DNA from: Bradyrhizobium sp. 141
GTDB taxonomy: Bacteria > Pseudomonadota > Alphaproteobacteria > Rhizobiales > Xanthobacteraceae
DNA: 64,000 nucleotides
Direction of reading: 5' to 3'
Assembly (NCBI RefSeq): GCF_023074055.1
Contig: NZ_JADPKR010000108.1
Coordinates: 62,001 to 126,000, forward strand
Shown piece by piece: positions 18,661 to 27,455 of this stretch. Numbering within the stretch: position 1 is the first letter of the stretch; each line of letters begins with the position of its first letter. Under the pieces are notes generated by a model. That model had not been told where the DNA came from. It saw only the letters and a list, made by a program, of their open reading frames with translations, and searched no databases. A program made the translations under genes and the position numbers.

Positions 18661-19410
18661 CTAGAACTCCCGCCGCTTCAGCCAAGCCCTCGCGCCCCAA
18701 TGGGCAAAGCACCAGGCCGATTTGGGCAGGGAGAGCTGTTCGACATTGCGATAGATCTGCCAGACCCATTTGGCGGAGCGCACCGGGCGGCTGGAGACCG
18801 AGGAACCCCTGACGCGATAGCGTGCAAGATCCTCGTTGAGGCCGTGGGCGGTGTGGCCGGGCTGGAGGATCGAGAGCCACAGGCAGAAATCGTCATAGCC
18901 CTCGTTCTTTATCGCGATGGGGCCGGCGATCTCGCGATCGACCATCGCGGTCAGCGTCGCGATCGCGGTGTTCTTCAGGAGCTGATCATAGGTCAGTGAG
19001 GCCGGCACCTCGATTAGACGTCCGGTGACGGTGTTGGTCTCGTTGATGCGGCGGAACGCGGTGTAGCTGAGGACGGCTCGTTTTGCCTGCGTGAAGGCAA
19101 GCTGCCGCTCCAGCTTCTCGGGCAGCCACAGATCGTCGCTGTCGAGGAAGGCGAGATAGCGGCCCTGGGCGGCCTCAATCGAGGCTTGGCGCGCCAACGC
19201 CGGCCCGCCGTTCTTCGGCATCCGGATCAGCTTGACGCGCGAATCGCGTGCGCCGATCTCGGAGATGATCTGCGGTGTCCTGTCGTTCGAGCAGTCGTCG
19301 GCGATCAGGAGCTCCCAATCGGCAAAGGTCTGGCTCTGCACCGAACGAATGGTCTCTTCGATCAGGCCTTCGACGTTCCAGGACGGTGTGATGATCGAGA
19401 CGAGCGGCAT
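18661..19410 (-). CDS. Family 2 glycosyltransferase
   Basis: 249 residues of GT-A fold. It begins MPLVSIITPSWNVEGLIEET, has DDCSNDRT and the nucleotide-sugar/metal motif FLDSDDLW near residue 95. It transfers an unknown sugar, presumably onto the polysaccharide repeat unit. No membrane helix is visible. It lies 11 bases from the capsule-type gene upstream on the same strand and 150 bases before the UDP-xylose synthase gene. Confidence 0.93.
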   Translation of the reverse strand: MPLVSIITPSWNVEGLIEETIRSVQSQTFADWELLIADDCSNDRTPQIISEIGARDSRVKLIRMPKNGGPALARQASIEAAQGRYLAFLDSDDLWLPEKLERQLAFTQAKRAVLSYTAFRRINETNTVTGRLIEVPASLTYDQLLKNTAIATLTAMVDREIAGPIAIKNEGYDDFCLWLSILQPGHTAHGLNEDLARYRVRGSSVSSRPVRSAKWVWQIYRNVEQLSLPKSAWCFAHWGARAWLKRREF

Positions 19411-19421
19411 GATGGGTCCGT

Positions 19422-20822
19422 TCAGTTCACGCGGGTCGGCTCGGCGATTGCCGCGCGCAAGGAGGCCGCAAACGTGTCGAGCAGCTTGGGATCGCTGATA
19501 TAGAGCTCGCCCGGATAAGACCGGCGCCAGGCAGACTCGAAATAAGGGGCGCCTTTGGTCGGATCGAACGGCCCGACGGAGAGCGCCTCGCGCAGCCGCG
19601 CGGGCACGTCGGCCAGACGGTCGACCGCATAGACCAGCGGACAGGAGCGGTAGAACGCATCGCCCATCACCACCACCGGCTTGCCGAGCAGCAGCGCTTC
19701 GGCACCCGACTTGCTGTTGACGGAGATGACCGCATCGGCGCGGTTGAGCACAGTGTAATTGTTGGTCTGCGGCGGCAGCAGCACGAAATTGTCGAACCGG
19801 CGCGCCAGCTCGAACAGGCGGTCGGCCGAGATTGCGCCGATTTGGGCGGGGTGTTCTTTCACCACTAGCACATGCGAGTCAGGGATCGTCCGCAGCAGGA
19901 AGTCGACGGTCGCGACCTGGTCGAGATAGTCCGGCGAGCGCAGCGTCAGCGCCATGTCGGCCGGAACGTGAAACGGATAGTAGATGAAGGGCGCCTCGGG
20001 AATTGGCTTGTAGAGCTTGCGCAGCCGCGTCGCATTGAGCGCCATCGCGGCGTGCACGCGGGCGTGACGCAGATTGTGCCCGAACTCCTGGTGCTTGCCG
20101 AGTGCGAACTGGTCCCACAACTTTTCGCTGAGACGGCGGGCGTTGCGCAGGTTTACGACCTTCTTGAAGGCCGCCGAATAATGATGCTGGTCCTTCTTGG
20201 GGATGACGATCGCCCGCTGCGTCAGCGTGTCGTCCAAATAGGTGCGCACCTCCGATGACACGGCGTCCGCCGGCGCCGGCATCACGTCGGGCGCTCGAAG
20301 CGTGTCGGGGGTGAAGTACATGCGGCCGCGAAAGAACGAAGGCTCGATGAACCAGCTGCGGATGTTGCGGCGCTTGGCGGCGTAGAAGCTCGCGAGTACC
20401 GAGAGAAAGCCGCCCAGTTCCTGCACCAGCTCGGCGCGCTTGCCTTGCCTCTCCAGCCGGTCGAGCACCGTCTCCATCGCATGGGCATAGATCATGAAGC
20501 GCCGGCGCAGCGCGACGGTATCACGGATGCCGAAGGTGAAGCGCTCGTGGCTGAACAGGAAATTGGTCCCGTCGAGCCCATAAGACGCGACGCGCGTGTC
20601 GAACGCCTTGCGGTCATCGGGCGAGGGGCCAGCCTTGAGGCCCTCGCGATACATGTTCGTGACCGGCACTCCCTCCGCAGCCGACATCTCCGCGCTGCGA
20701 TCGTCGAAGGCAAGCAACTCGATGTCATGGCCTGTGGCGCGCAATCGCTGTGCGATCGGAACCCAGAACCGGGTCTGGTATTCCGCGAGAGTCGTGATCA
20801 GGACTGTTTTGTCGGCGGGCAT
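19422..20822 (-). CDS. Capsule-polysaccharide-type glycosyltransferase-like protein
   Basis: About 466 residues from ATG 20822, where TVLITTLAEYQTRFWVPIAQ begins; ATG 20858 and TTG 20882 are also open and none has a clear ribosome-binding site. C-terminal features such as YYPFHVPADMAL, VVKEHPAQIG and the nucleotide-binding NSKSGAEALLLGKPVVVMGDAFY match KpsC/KpsS and related capsule synthesis proteins (GT-B like). It probably adds or links sugars in the exported polysaccharide. It is divergent from pseG. Confidence 0.72.
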   Translation of the reverse strand: MPADKTVLITTLAEYQTRFWVPIAQRLRATGHDIELLAFDDRSAEMSAAEGVPVTNMYREGLKAGPSPDDRKAFDTRVASYGLDGTNFLFSHERFTFGIRDTVALRRRFMIYAHAMETVLDRLERQGKRAELVQELGGFLSVLASFYAAKRRNIRSWFIEPSFFRGRMYFTPDTLRAPDVMPAPADAVSSEVRTYLDDTLTQRAIVIPKKDQHHYSAAFKKVVNLRNARRLSEKLWDQFALGKHQEFGHNLRHARVHAAMALNATRLRKLYKPIPEAPFIYYPFHVPADMALTLRSPDYLDQVATVDFLLRTIPDSHVLVVKEHPAQIGAISADRLFELARRFDNFVLLPPQTNNYTVLNRADAVISVNSKSGAEALLLGKPVVVMGDAFYRSCPLVYAVDRLADVPARLREALSVGPFDPTKGAPYFESAWRRSYPGELYISDPKLLDTFAASLRAAIAEPTRVN

Positions 20823-20980
20823 AATTAGGGCAGGGTTACTCGGTTGCGGTTTCCGCATATAGAAGCCTGCGCGATTGCTCAAGGGCGATTGAGCGGGGTT
20901 CCGCCATTGAATCGTGCTAAGAGTGCCATAAACCGGGCTGTCGGAAGTCCCGGACAGGAGAGAAATACTGGCTCGAATTC

Positions 20981-22075
20981 ATGGATAAAACGGTCGTCTT
21001 TCGCGCCGATGCATCGGTCGAGATGGGGCTGGGTCACCTGACGCGGTGCCTTACGCTTGCCAATGCACTCGCAGGCAGCGCGGTTAGATCATTCTTCCTC
21101 ATGCGCGGTCATGCTGCCGGCCTTGTGCAAATGGTCGAACGGGCGGGACACGCGGTCCGGCTTCTGCCTGACCCGGCCGAGCCGGCCCCGGAGCCCGGCG
21201 GTAACGCCGTCCCGCACGCGCATTGGCTGCCGACGACATGGCAAAAGGACGCTGAACAGACGTGCAGCGCCTTGGCGGAGATCGGTCGGGTCGAATGGCT
21301 CATCGTCGATCACTACGCGCTCGATATCCGATGGGAACGCGTCTGCCGGCGCGATGGTTTGCGTATTCTCGTCATCGATGATCTCGCTGACCGCGACCAT
21401 GATTGCGAGGTGCTGCTCGATCAGAATCTCGTATTCCAAATGGAGGTGCGCTATCGTGACCGCGTCCCAGCTGCCTGCGTGCAGTTGCTCGGGCCGGGAT
21501 ACGCGATGCTGCGGCCGGAGTTCGCCGAGCAGCGCGCACTCCTCACCCCGCGAACCGGTAAGATTGGCCGCATCTTAATCTGCTTCGGCGGCTCCGATCC
21601 GACTAACGAGACCGCGAAAGCGCTGACGGCGATTGCAATCCTTGCAACGTCGCAGCTTGCCGTTGACGTCGTGATCGGCCCGTCCAATCCGAACACAGGT
21701 TCGGTCCATGCGCTTTGCCGACAAATGCCGAACGTGGCGCTGCATCCAAGCTCGAGCAACATTGCGGAGTTAATGCGGCGTGCCGACCTGTCGATCGGAG
21801 CGGGAGGTGTAATGAATTGGGAGCGCTGCTGCCTGGGTCTACCCGTGCTAGCCCTCGATATTGCAAAAAACCAGGTGCCGTCGCTGACGAGGTTGGCACA
21901 GGCGGGAGCGCTTGTCCATCTCGGTTCCGGGGCCATTGTATCGGCAGATGATATTGCCGCTGCGGTAAAAGCGCTCGCGGCGGACCGGGCACGGGCCAGG
22001 CGTCTGGGCGAAGTTGCAGCGACGCTCGTTGACGGCGACGGAGCGGAACGCGTCTGTCGCGCGATTTTTTCCTGA
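20981..22075 (+). CDS. pseG: PseG, UDP-2,4-diacetamido-2,4,6-trideoxy-beta-L-altropyranose hydrolase
   Basis: 364 residues, GT-B-like. The opening VVFRADASVEMGLGHLTRCL carries the GxGHxxR motif of PseG. VIDDLADRDHDCEVLLDQN, LGPGYAMLRPEF, ICFGGSDPTNET and GAGGVMNWERCCLGLP follow in the family's order. It removes UDP to give the altrose precursor condensed by PseI. Upstream PseB and PseC are encoded about 15 kb away on the other strand. pseI follows after 212 bases. Confidence 0.93.
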   Translation: MDKTVVFRADASVEMGLGHLTRCLTLANALAGSAVRSFFLMRGHAAGLVQMVERAGHAVRLLPDPAEPAPEPGGNAVPHAHWLPTTWQKDAEQTCSALAEIGRVEWLIVDHYALDIRWERVCRRDGLRILVIDDLADRDHDCEVLLDQNLVFQMEVRYRDRVPAACVQLLGPGYAMLRPEFAEQRALLTPRTGKIGRILICFGGSDPTNETAKALTAIAILATSQLAVDVVIGPSNPNTGSVHALCRQMPNVALHPSSSNIAELMRRADLSIGAGGVMNWERCCLGLPVLALDIAKNQVPSLTRLAQAGALVHLGSGAIVSADDIAAAVKALAADRARARRLGEVAATLVDGDGAERVCRAIFS

Positions 22076-22287
22076 TTTTGCTAGGCAAAGCAAGCCCGAG
22101 ATGCGGCCGGTTCGGTTGACTAATTGGCGATGCGCGCCTATGTGGGTGCTGCTTTCGGGCTCGCATTGGGGCGTTTCGAGTACGTTCGGCTTTGAAACCG
22201 AGGCCGGGTTTTGGCTAAACAAGCGAGCGGGCTGGGTCGCTGTCTTAGTGCAGTGGCGCCGCGACCCGTGGGTGTCAGGAGCGATCG

Positions 22288-23400
22288 ATGACCGACACGA
22301 TCTCAATTGCGGGACGCCCAATCGGCCGGGCGCACCGGCCGTTCATCATTGCGGAGATGTCGGGCAATCACAATCAATCGCTTGATCGAGCGTTGACCAT
22401 TGTGGAGGCCGCGGGGAAGGCCGGCGCCCACGCGCTGAAGCTGCAGACCTACACCGCCGACACCATGACCTTTGATCTGGATCACGGCGAATTCTTCATC
22501 GACGATCCGAACAGTCTGTGGAAGGGCAACTCGCTGCACAAGCTTTACCAGCAGGCCTACACGCCGTGGGAATGGCACAAGCCGATCTTCGAGCGGGCCC
22601 GTGAACTCGGAATGATCCCGTTCTCGTCCCCGTTCGATGCCACTGCGGTGGATTTCCTGCAGGAGCTCGGCGTACCCTGCTTCAAGATCGCCTCGTTCGA
22701 GAACACGGATCTGCCGTTGATCCGCAAGGTTGCGTCGACTGGCAAGCCGGTCATCATGTCGACGGGCATGGCGACGGTGGCAGAGATAGACGAGGCTGTG
22801 CGGGCCGCACGAGAAGCTGGCTGCAAGGAATTGATTCTCCTGAAATGCACCAGCACTTATCCGGCTGTTCCTTCCGATACGAACCTACTGACAATCCCGC
22901 ATATGCGTGCGCTGTTCGGTTGCGAAATCGGATTATCCGACCACACGTTCGGTATCGGTGCCAGCGTGGCCAGCGTTGCACTCGGTGCCAGCGTGATCGA
23001 GAAGCATTTCACGCTCGCGCGCGCTGAAGGCGGGGTGGACTCGACCTTCTCCATGGAGCCCGATGAGATGGCCTCGCTGGTCGTTGAGACTGAGCGTGCT
23101 TGGATGGCGCTGGGCGAGGTCCAATACGGGGTGACCGAGAAGGAAAAGAACTCGCGAACCTTCCGCCGCTCGCTCTACGTAGCCGAAGATCTCCAGGCGG
23201 GAGATGTCCTGACAGAGAAGAACCTGCGGATCATTCGCCCCGGCTTTGGATTGCCGCCGAAGTATTTCGCGACCCTGATCGGCAAGCGCATTGGCCGCAC
23301 CGTGCGCAAGGGCACGCCGATGAGCTGGGACCTTCTGACTGCCGTCGACGAACAGGTTGCTGAGCCGCGACAGGCGGTGCCGAGGAACGTCCGTGCCTGA
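22288..23400 (+). CDS. pseI: PseI, pseudaminic acid synthase
   Basis: 370 residues. NeuB-type TIM barrel with FIIAEMSGNHNQSLDRAL, ALKLQTYTADTMT, the FSSPFD block, KCTSTYPAVPSDTNL, GLSDHTFGIGAS and VIEKHFTLARAEGGVDSTFS, then a C-terminal SAF domain from about residue 290. The EMSGNHN and GGVD variants distinguish PseI from NeuB. It condenses PEP with 6-deoxy-AltdiNAc to make pseudaminic acid. ATG 22288 is preceded by GGAGCGATCG. Its end overlaps the next gene by 8 bases. Confidence 0.95.
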   Translation: MTDTISIAGRPIGRAHRPFIIAEMSGNHNQSLDRALTIVEAAGKAGAHALKLQTYTADTMTFDLDHGEFFIDDPNSLWKGNSLHKLYQQAYTPWEWHKPIFERARELGMIPFSSPFDATAVDFLQELGVPCFKIASFENTDLPLIRKVASTGKPVIMSTGMATVAEIDEAVRAAREAGCKELILLKCTSTYPAVPSDTNLLTIPHMRALFGCEIGLSDHTFGIGASVASVALGASVIEKHFTLARAEGGVDSTFSMEPDEMASLVVETERAWMALGEVQYGVTEKEKNSRTFRRSLYVAEDLQAGDVLTEKNLRIIRPGFGLPPKYFATLIGKRIGRTVRKGTPMSWDLLTAVDEQVAEPRQAVPRNVRA

Positions 23401-24793
23401 CCAGCCGCATGTCTGCCTGATCGTTGACAATCCGCTACGCGATCTCGAGGGTCTGGTTCTGCTTGGGCGGGAACTCGCCGCCCGAGGTGTGAAAGTCACC
23501 CTCGTTCCCATGTACGAGCAAGGATCCGACGTTCCGGCCCTGAAACCGGATCTGGTGCTGTTGAACTACACGCGGCCGAACAATGCCGACTTAATCAAGC
23601 TTTACAAGCGAGCAGGTATACTGGTCGGTGTACTAGATACTGAGGGGATTGGCGGCAACAATGCCGACCAGTTCGCCACGCTGGTCAAGAACGCAGGCTC
23701 GACCGCTCTGCTCGACCTCTACTGCGTATGGGGACAGGCGCAACGGGCTGCTTTTCTCAAGCACGGGACCGTGCCTGCGCATATCCTTCGTGCGACTGGA
23801 TGTCCGCGGTACGATTTTTGTGCGGGGCCATGGCGCGCGGCACTGTCGAGGCCGGCTGTCGGTGGGGGCTATGTGCTCCTCAACACGAATTTCCCGAGCG
23901 TGAATCCGCATTTTTCAAACGGACCGGATGACGAGGTGGAGACCATCGTCAACGCAGGCTATTCTAGGGACTACGCAAATCAGGTCATCATCGAAGCCAG
24001 ACACGCATATCGATCGACGCTCGAGATGTCGATGAAGCTGGCAGAGCATTACCCCGACGTACATTTCGTGCTGCGTCCGCACCCATTCGAAAACATCAAA
24101 TCATACGATGCACTGAGCGCCTATCCGAACTTTGAGGTGCGGCAGGAAGGTACGTCGATAGAGTGGATCAATGGGGCGCGCTTGCTGATTCACCAGAATT
24201 GCTCGACAGCCATTGAAGCGACGATGTTGGATGTCGAGCCGCTGAGTATGGAATGGTTCAATACGCCCTCTTTGCGTGTTCAGGCAGCAGCACAAGTGAG
24301 CCGGCCCGTCGCGTCGGAATCCGATCTGATCGCGCTGGTAAAGCAGGGGCTGGAAGGGCGGATGCCCCCGGTTGCCGAGGAAACCGCGCAACTCCGCTGC
24401 CAGATCATCAGCGATCTCTTTACAGCTGTCGACGGCGCAAGTTCGATCCGCGTAGCCAATGCCATACTCGAAACTATCGTGGCGGCCCGTGGCAAGGGGC
24501 GTCTCGGCACCCTACCACGACCTTCATCCCGCGGCCGTGCAGTTGCCATGGCCCGGGTCGCGCTGGGATACAAGGCAAGCTCCGTCATACGTCGCCATCT
24601 TGGCTCGGCGGAGATCGAGCGTCGCCGTCTAAGGAAAGCGTTCTCAGTTGACGCGGTCGGCGCCGTACTTCAAAGGATAGATGCTGTTTCCGCGGACGGA
24701 CGACAATTTTCCGTCCGCGAGGTCGTTGGTGACACGCGCTGGATGGCCCGGGTCGTGAGCGGTGCTAGCCTGCAATTGACGGAAGCGAGCTGA
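23393..24793 (+). CDS. Surface-carbohydrate biosynthesis protein, GT-B-like
   Basis: About 466 residues from GTG 23393, preceded by GAGGAACG and overlapping pseI by 8 bases, so tightly coupled to it. HVCLIVDNPLRDLEGLVLLG opens a Rossmann-like half. ATGCPRYDF, VLRPHPFENIKSYDAL and LIHQNCSTAIEATMLDVEPL resemble polysaccharide-export/CDP-glycerol-transferase-like C-terminal halves. Such 'surface carbohydrate biosynthesis' proteins occur next to nonulosonate genes. A pseudaminyltransferase is a reasonable guess from the coupling, but only inference. The last 100 residues are basic and unrecognised. Confidence 0.62.
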   Translation: MPDQPHVCLIVDNPLRDLEGLVLLGRELAARGVKVTLVPMYEQGSDVPALKPDLVLLNYTRPNNADLIKLYKRAGILVGVLDTEGIGGNNADQFATLVKNAGSTALLDLYCVWGQAQRAAFLKHGTVPAHILRATGCPRYDFCAGPWRAALSRPAVGGGYVLLNTNFPSVNPHFSNGPDDEVETIVNAGYSRDYANQVIIEARHAYRSTLEMSMKLAEHYPDVHFVLRPHPFENIKSYDALSAYPNFEVRQEGTSIEWINGARLLIHQNCSTAIEATMLDVEPLSMEWFNTPSLRVQAAAQVSRPVASESDLIALVKQGLEGRMPPVAEETAQLRCQIISDLFTAVDGASSIRVANAILETIVAARGKGRLGTLPRPSSRGRAVAMARVALGYKASSVIRRHLGSAEIERRRLRKAFSVDAVGAVLQRIDAVSADGRQFSVREVVGDTRWMARVVSGASLQLTEAS

Positions 24794-24875
24794 TTGCGCT
24801 TACCGAGGAGATGCAGTGCTACTCCGAGGACCGATACCTGCCAGATATGCCTTGATACTTTTTCACGAGTAGCCG

Positions 24876-25751
24876 ATGCCAAAATATCGATGCGTTCCCT
24901 CCTTGTATGGCCATTCAGCGGACCCGATGCCCACCATCGGGGAGATCGAGAAACACTATCGCGAATCCTATTATCAAGCCCCGACAGGGCAATACAAGAA
25001 GGAGTATGATCAAGCGGAGCTCGACTATTTCGACGATCGCGCAAGCATCGCATTGGACTTCGCGGCGGCTCACGGCGTTTCCAGGGGAAATGCGATTGAT
25101 CTCGGGTGCGGGGAAGGGTTCTTCCTGAAGTCGGCGCATCGACGCGGCTTCAATATCTTCGGCGTGGACCACTCCTTGGTCGGCGTTGAACGGCAAAATC
25201 GCGATCTGATCGAAAATAACGTCGATCATCTCCATGCCGGGGACATTGGATCTCAGCGACACTTCGAAGGCGTTTCGTTTGACCTGGTTTATTGCAAGAA
25301 CGTCATCGAGCACGTCATCGATCCAGACATCATCATGACGCGCATCGGCTCCTACCTGTCTCCCGGAGGGCTGGCAGTTATCGAAGTTCCGAACGATTTC
25401 TCTACGCTTCATTCGACCATATTTGGCGATGTCAGCAAGGAAGAGCTTCCGATCTTCGTGCCGCCCGTACACTTGCATTATTTCACGACGAAAACGCTAC
25501 CTGAGCTTGGCAGGCGCAACGGCTTCTCCGTCATCGATTGCTTCGGCGACTACCCAATTGATCATCTTTTGATGGAAGACGCTTTCAATTACTACAAAGA
25601 CAGAAAACTTGGTCCATTCGCGCATTCCTTGCGACGAAAGTTCTTTCGTTATGCATGTAGTGTCGACGTTGAAGCCAGGCTCGCGTTGTTCAGGTCGATA
25701 TTCACGGCGGGATTGGGTAGGGATATTTGTATCGTGGTGCGACGGCCCTAA
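24876..25751 (+). CDS. Class I SAM-dependent methyltransferase
   Basis: 291 residues. After an N-terminal EIEKHYRESYYQ block typical of sugar or small-molecule C/O-methyltransferases, the SAM motif AIDLGCGEGFFLKSA lies near residue 74, with motif II/III FDLVYCKNVIEHV and GGLAVIEVPNDF. It probably methylates a sugar of the polymer. Relatives usually have an N-terminal CxxC zinc module; here a CxxC stretch (TCQICLDTF) lies just upstream in a different frame, hinting at a frameshift or a divergent start. Confidence 0.87.
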   Translation: MPKYRCVPSLYGHSADPMPTIGEIEKHYRESYYQAPTGQYKKEYDQAELDYFDDRASIALDFAAAHGVSRGNAIDLGCGEGFFLKSAHRRGFNIFGVDHSLVGVERQNRDLIENNVDHLHAGDIGSQRHFEGVSFDLVYCKNVIEHVIDPDIIMTRIGSYLSPGGLAVIEVPNDFSTLHSTIFGDVSKEELPIFVPPVHLHYFTTKTLPELGRRNGFSVIDCFGDYPIDHLLMEDAFNYYKDRKLGPFAHSLRRKFFRYACSVDVEARLALFRSIFTAGLGRDICIVVRRP

Positions 25752-25777
25752 TCTACCGGTCCTGAAACGCGTCGCCG

Positions 25778-26722
25778 TCAATCGATCATGATTTCATCCG
25801 CGCATCGGTACATCCGTTTGCCAGGAGACGGTGGACAATATGGCCCGATCGCAAGCCCACGAGAATCGAGCAAGGACCAGATGAAGTCCTGAAAACCAAG
25901 TTTGTGACGGAAGCGGACCGTGCTCGAAAAGCGCGGATTGATCTCAAACACTTTTGGGCCATCGGCCGTCAATCGTAGCTGCACGTTGATCGAGCCATTG
26001 AGCTTAATCGCGTCCGCGATTCCATGCAGCTGTAGGCGGAACGGTGTGCTGTCCGCGACCACGGCTGCGCCGGTTAGTCCGCCATGCAGCCGACGGCGGA
26101 GCGCGATCATACGGGTTTCGCCCGAACGGTTGCGGTACAGGCCGCAGGTATATTCCTGGTCGCTCGGCAACAGCAACTCCTGCCACAAGTCGCCGGCCCG
26201 TGTTCGCGTGGCGATTTCGACGTCTTCCTCCGTGTTGACCTGCCGCAGATCCTTACTGCCCTGGCCGCGCCGCCGCTTTAAAATGCAGGGCAATGCGACG
26301 GGCGGCGCTTCCCCGACGATGCGGGTCCAGGGCACCCCAAGTCCGTGCTCGGCAAGTCGATTGAACGTTGCATATTTGTCGAGACCTGTTTCGACGGCGA
26401 GCGGGTTTGCGGCCAGGACCTGTACGCCGGCGAAGGCGTCAAGGTGTCCAGCTGCCAGCAAGACTGCGATCTCTGCTTCCGACATGGGCACGATCACATC
26501 CACGCCGTGGTCCACGACGATTCGTTGAAGTGTTTCGAGATATGAATGGTCGTTTGCCCGCGGCGCCACTTCGCACACGTCGAAGAAGGCGAGCCCCGCG
26601 TGATCGGCGTGGATGTCGCAGCCGATGAGCCGGCGCACGACGCCTGCTTCACGCGCAATGCGACAGAGAGCCAACGCGATATCGCCGCCGCACCCAGTTA
26701 TCAGCATCGTATCATAAATCAT
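25778..26722 (-). CDS. ATP-grasp family ligase (carbamoyl-phosphate synthase-like)
   Basis: 314 residues. A Rossmann pre-ATP-grasp part (MLITGCGGDIALALCRIARE) is followed by an ATP-grasp core: LDKYATFNRLAEHG, the ATP-binding lysine in PCILKRRRGQGSKD near residue 150, QELLLPSDQEYTCGLYRN, and the Mg-binding FEINPRFSS. ATP-grasp enzymes activate a carboxylate and join it to an amine or thiol. Members in polysaccharide loci may attach amino acids to sugars or make a precursor; the substrate is unknown. It overlaps the upstream phosphoesterase by 11 bases, in one operon with an SDR. Confidence 0.88.
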   Translation of the reverse strand: MIYDTMLITGCGGDIALALCRIAREAGVVRRLIGCDIHADHAGLAFFDVCEVAPRANDHSYLETLQRIVVDHGVDVIVPMSEAEIAVLLAAGHLDAFAGVQVLAANPLAVETGLDKYATFNRLAEHGLGVPWTRIVGEAPPVALPCILKRRRGQGSKDLRQVNTEEDVEIATRTRAGDLWQELLLPSDQEYTCGLYRNRSGETRMIALRRRLHGGLTGAAVVADSTPFRLQLHGIADAIKLNGSINVQLRLTADGPKVFEINPRFSSTVRFRHKLGFQDFIWSLLDSRGLAIGPYCPPSPGKRMYRCADEIMID

Positions 26723-27455
26723 CTCGCGGTCCTGACTTTGTCGAATCGGCTGTCGGATTGTTTCGTTCGAGTACCTCCGCGAGGTAGGGCAGATGAGGGT
26801 CGCGTCGACGCGCTTCTTCGGCGAGAGGACGCGTGTCGTACGGTGTGCGGTTGATCACCATGGCGCGCGTTGACGTGTCGATGCTGCACCAGCACGCAAA
26901 CCCTCCTCGGTCGCGCGCCTGACCTACCGAGCCGGGATTGAGAAGCACGGGGCGTGCTCCGGCATTAAGCATGGGATAGTGCGTGTGCCCCATCAGCACG
27001 ATATCCGCACCGTCTACTCGACAGGCGTTCAGTGTGGCGGCATTCGAATCGGGATAGACGTACTCATCGGGATCGCGTGGCGAGCCATGGCACAGCTCCA
27101 GTGCAACGCCTCCGAGATGGATTGCCGCCCGGTCGGGCAAGCGGATCAACCAATCGCAATCTTGCGGCTCGAGCGTTGCTGCAGCCAAATCCAGCGCGCT
27201 GCCGTATCGTTCTTGGTATGTCTGTTTGGCGCGGTCGCTCCTGAGAGCTTCGGCGAACATCCGTTCGTGATTGCCTCGGATTGCAACGAAAGGCCACTGC
27301 CGCAACTGTTCAAGCACTTCGCTTACGGCATAGTAATAGCCAATGAGATCTCCGAGCACGATCAGATATTGAACGCCGCTCTTACGCGCCTCGACAAGTG
27401 TCGCGCGCAGAGCCCCAGCATTGCCGTGGATATCGGCGAGCACCGCAATCCTCAT
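26712..27455 (-). CDS. Calcineurin-like metallophosphoesterase (YfcE/MJ0936 type)
   Basis: 247 residues. The metal-binding series is complete: AVLADIHGN (D-x-H), LGDLIGYY (G-D), IRGNHERM (GNHE), ELCHGSP and MGHTHYP (GHTH), followed by LLNPGSVGQARD. Family members hydrolyse phosphomonoesters or diesters. ATG 27455 overlaps the upstream SDR stop as ATGA, and its own 3' end overlaps the ATP-grasp gene. A phosphatase between a dehydrogenase and a ligase suggests a three-step small-molecule or sugar modification. Confidence 0.9.
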   Translation of the reverse strand: MRIAVLADIHGNAGALRATLVEARKSGVQYLIVLGDLIGYYYAVSEVLEQLRQWPFVAIRGNHERMFAEALRSDRAKQTYQERYGSALDLAAATLEPQDCDWLIRLPDRAAIHLGGVALELCHGSPRDPDEYVYPDSNAATLNACRVDGADIVLMGHTHYPMLNAGARPVLLNPGSVGQARDRGGFACWCSIDTSTRAMVINRTPYDTRPLAEEARRRDPHLPYLAEVLERNNPTADSTKSGPRDDL

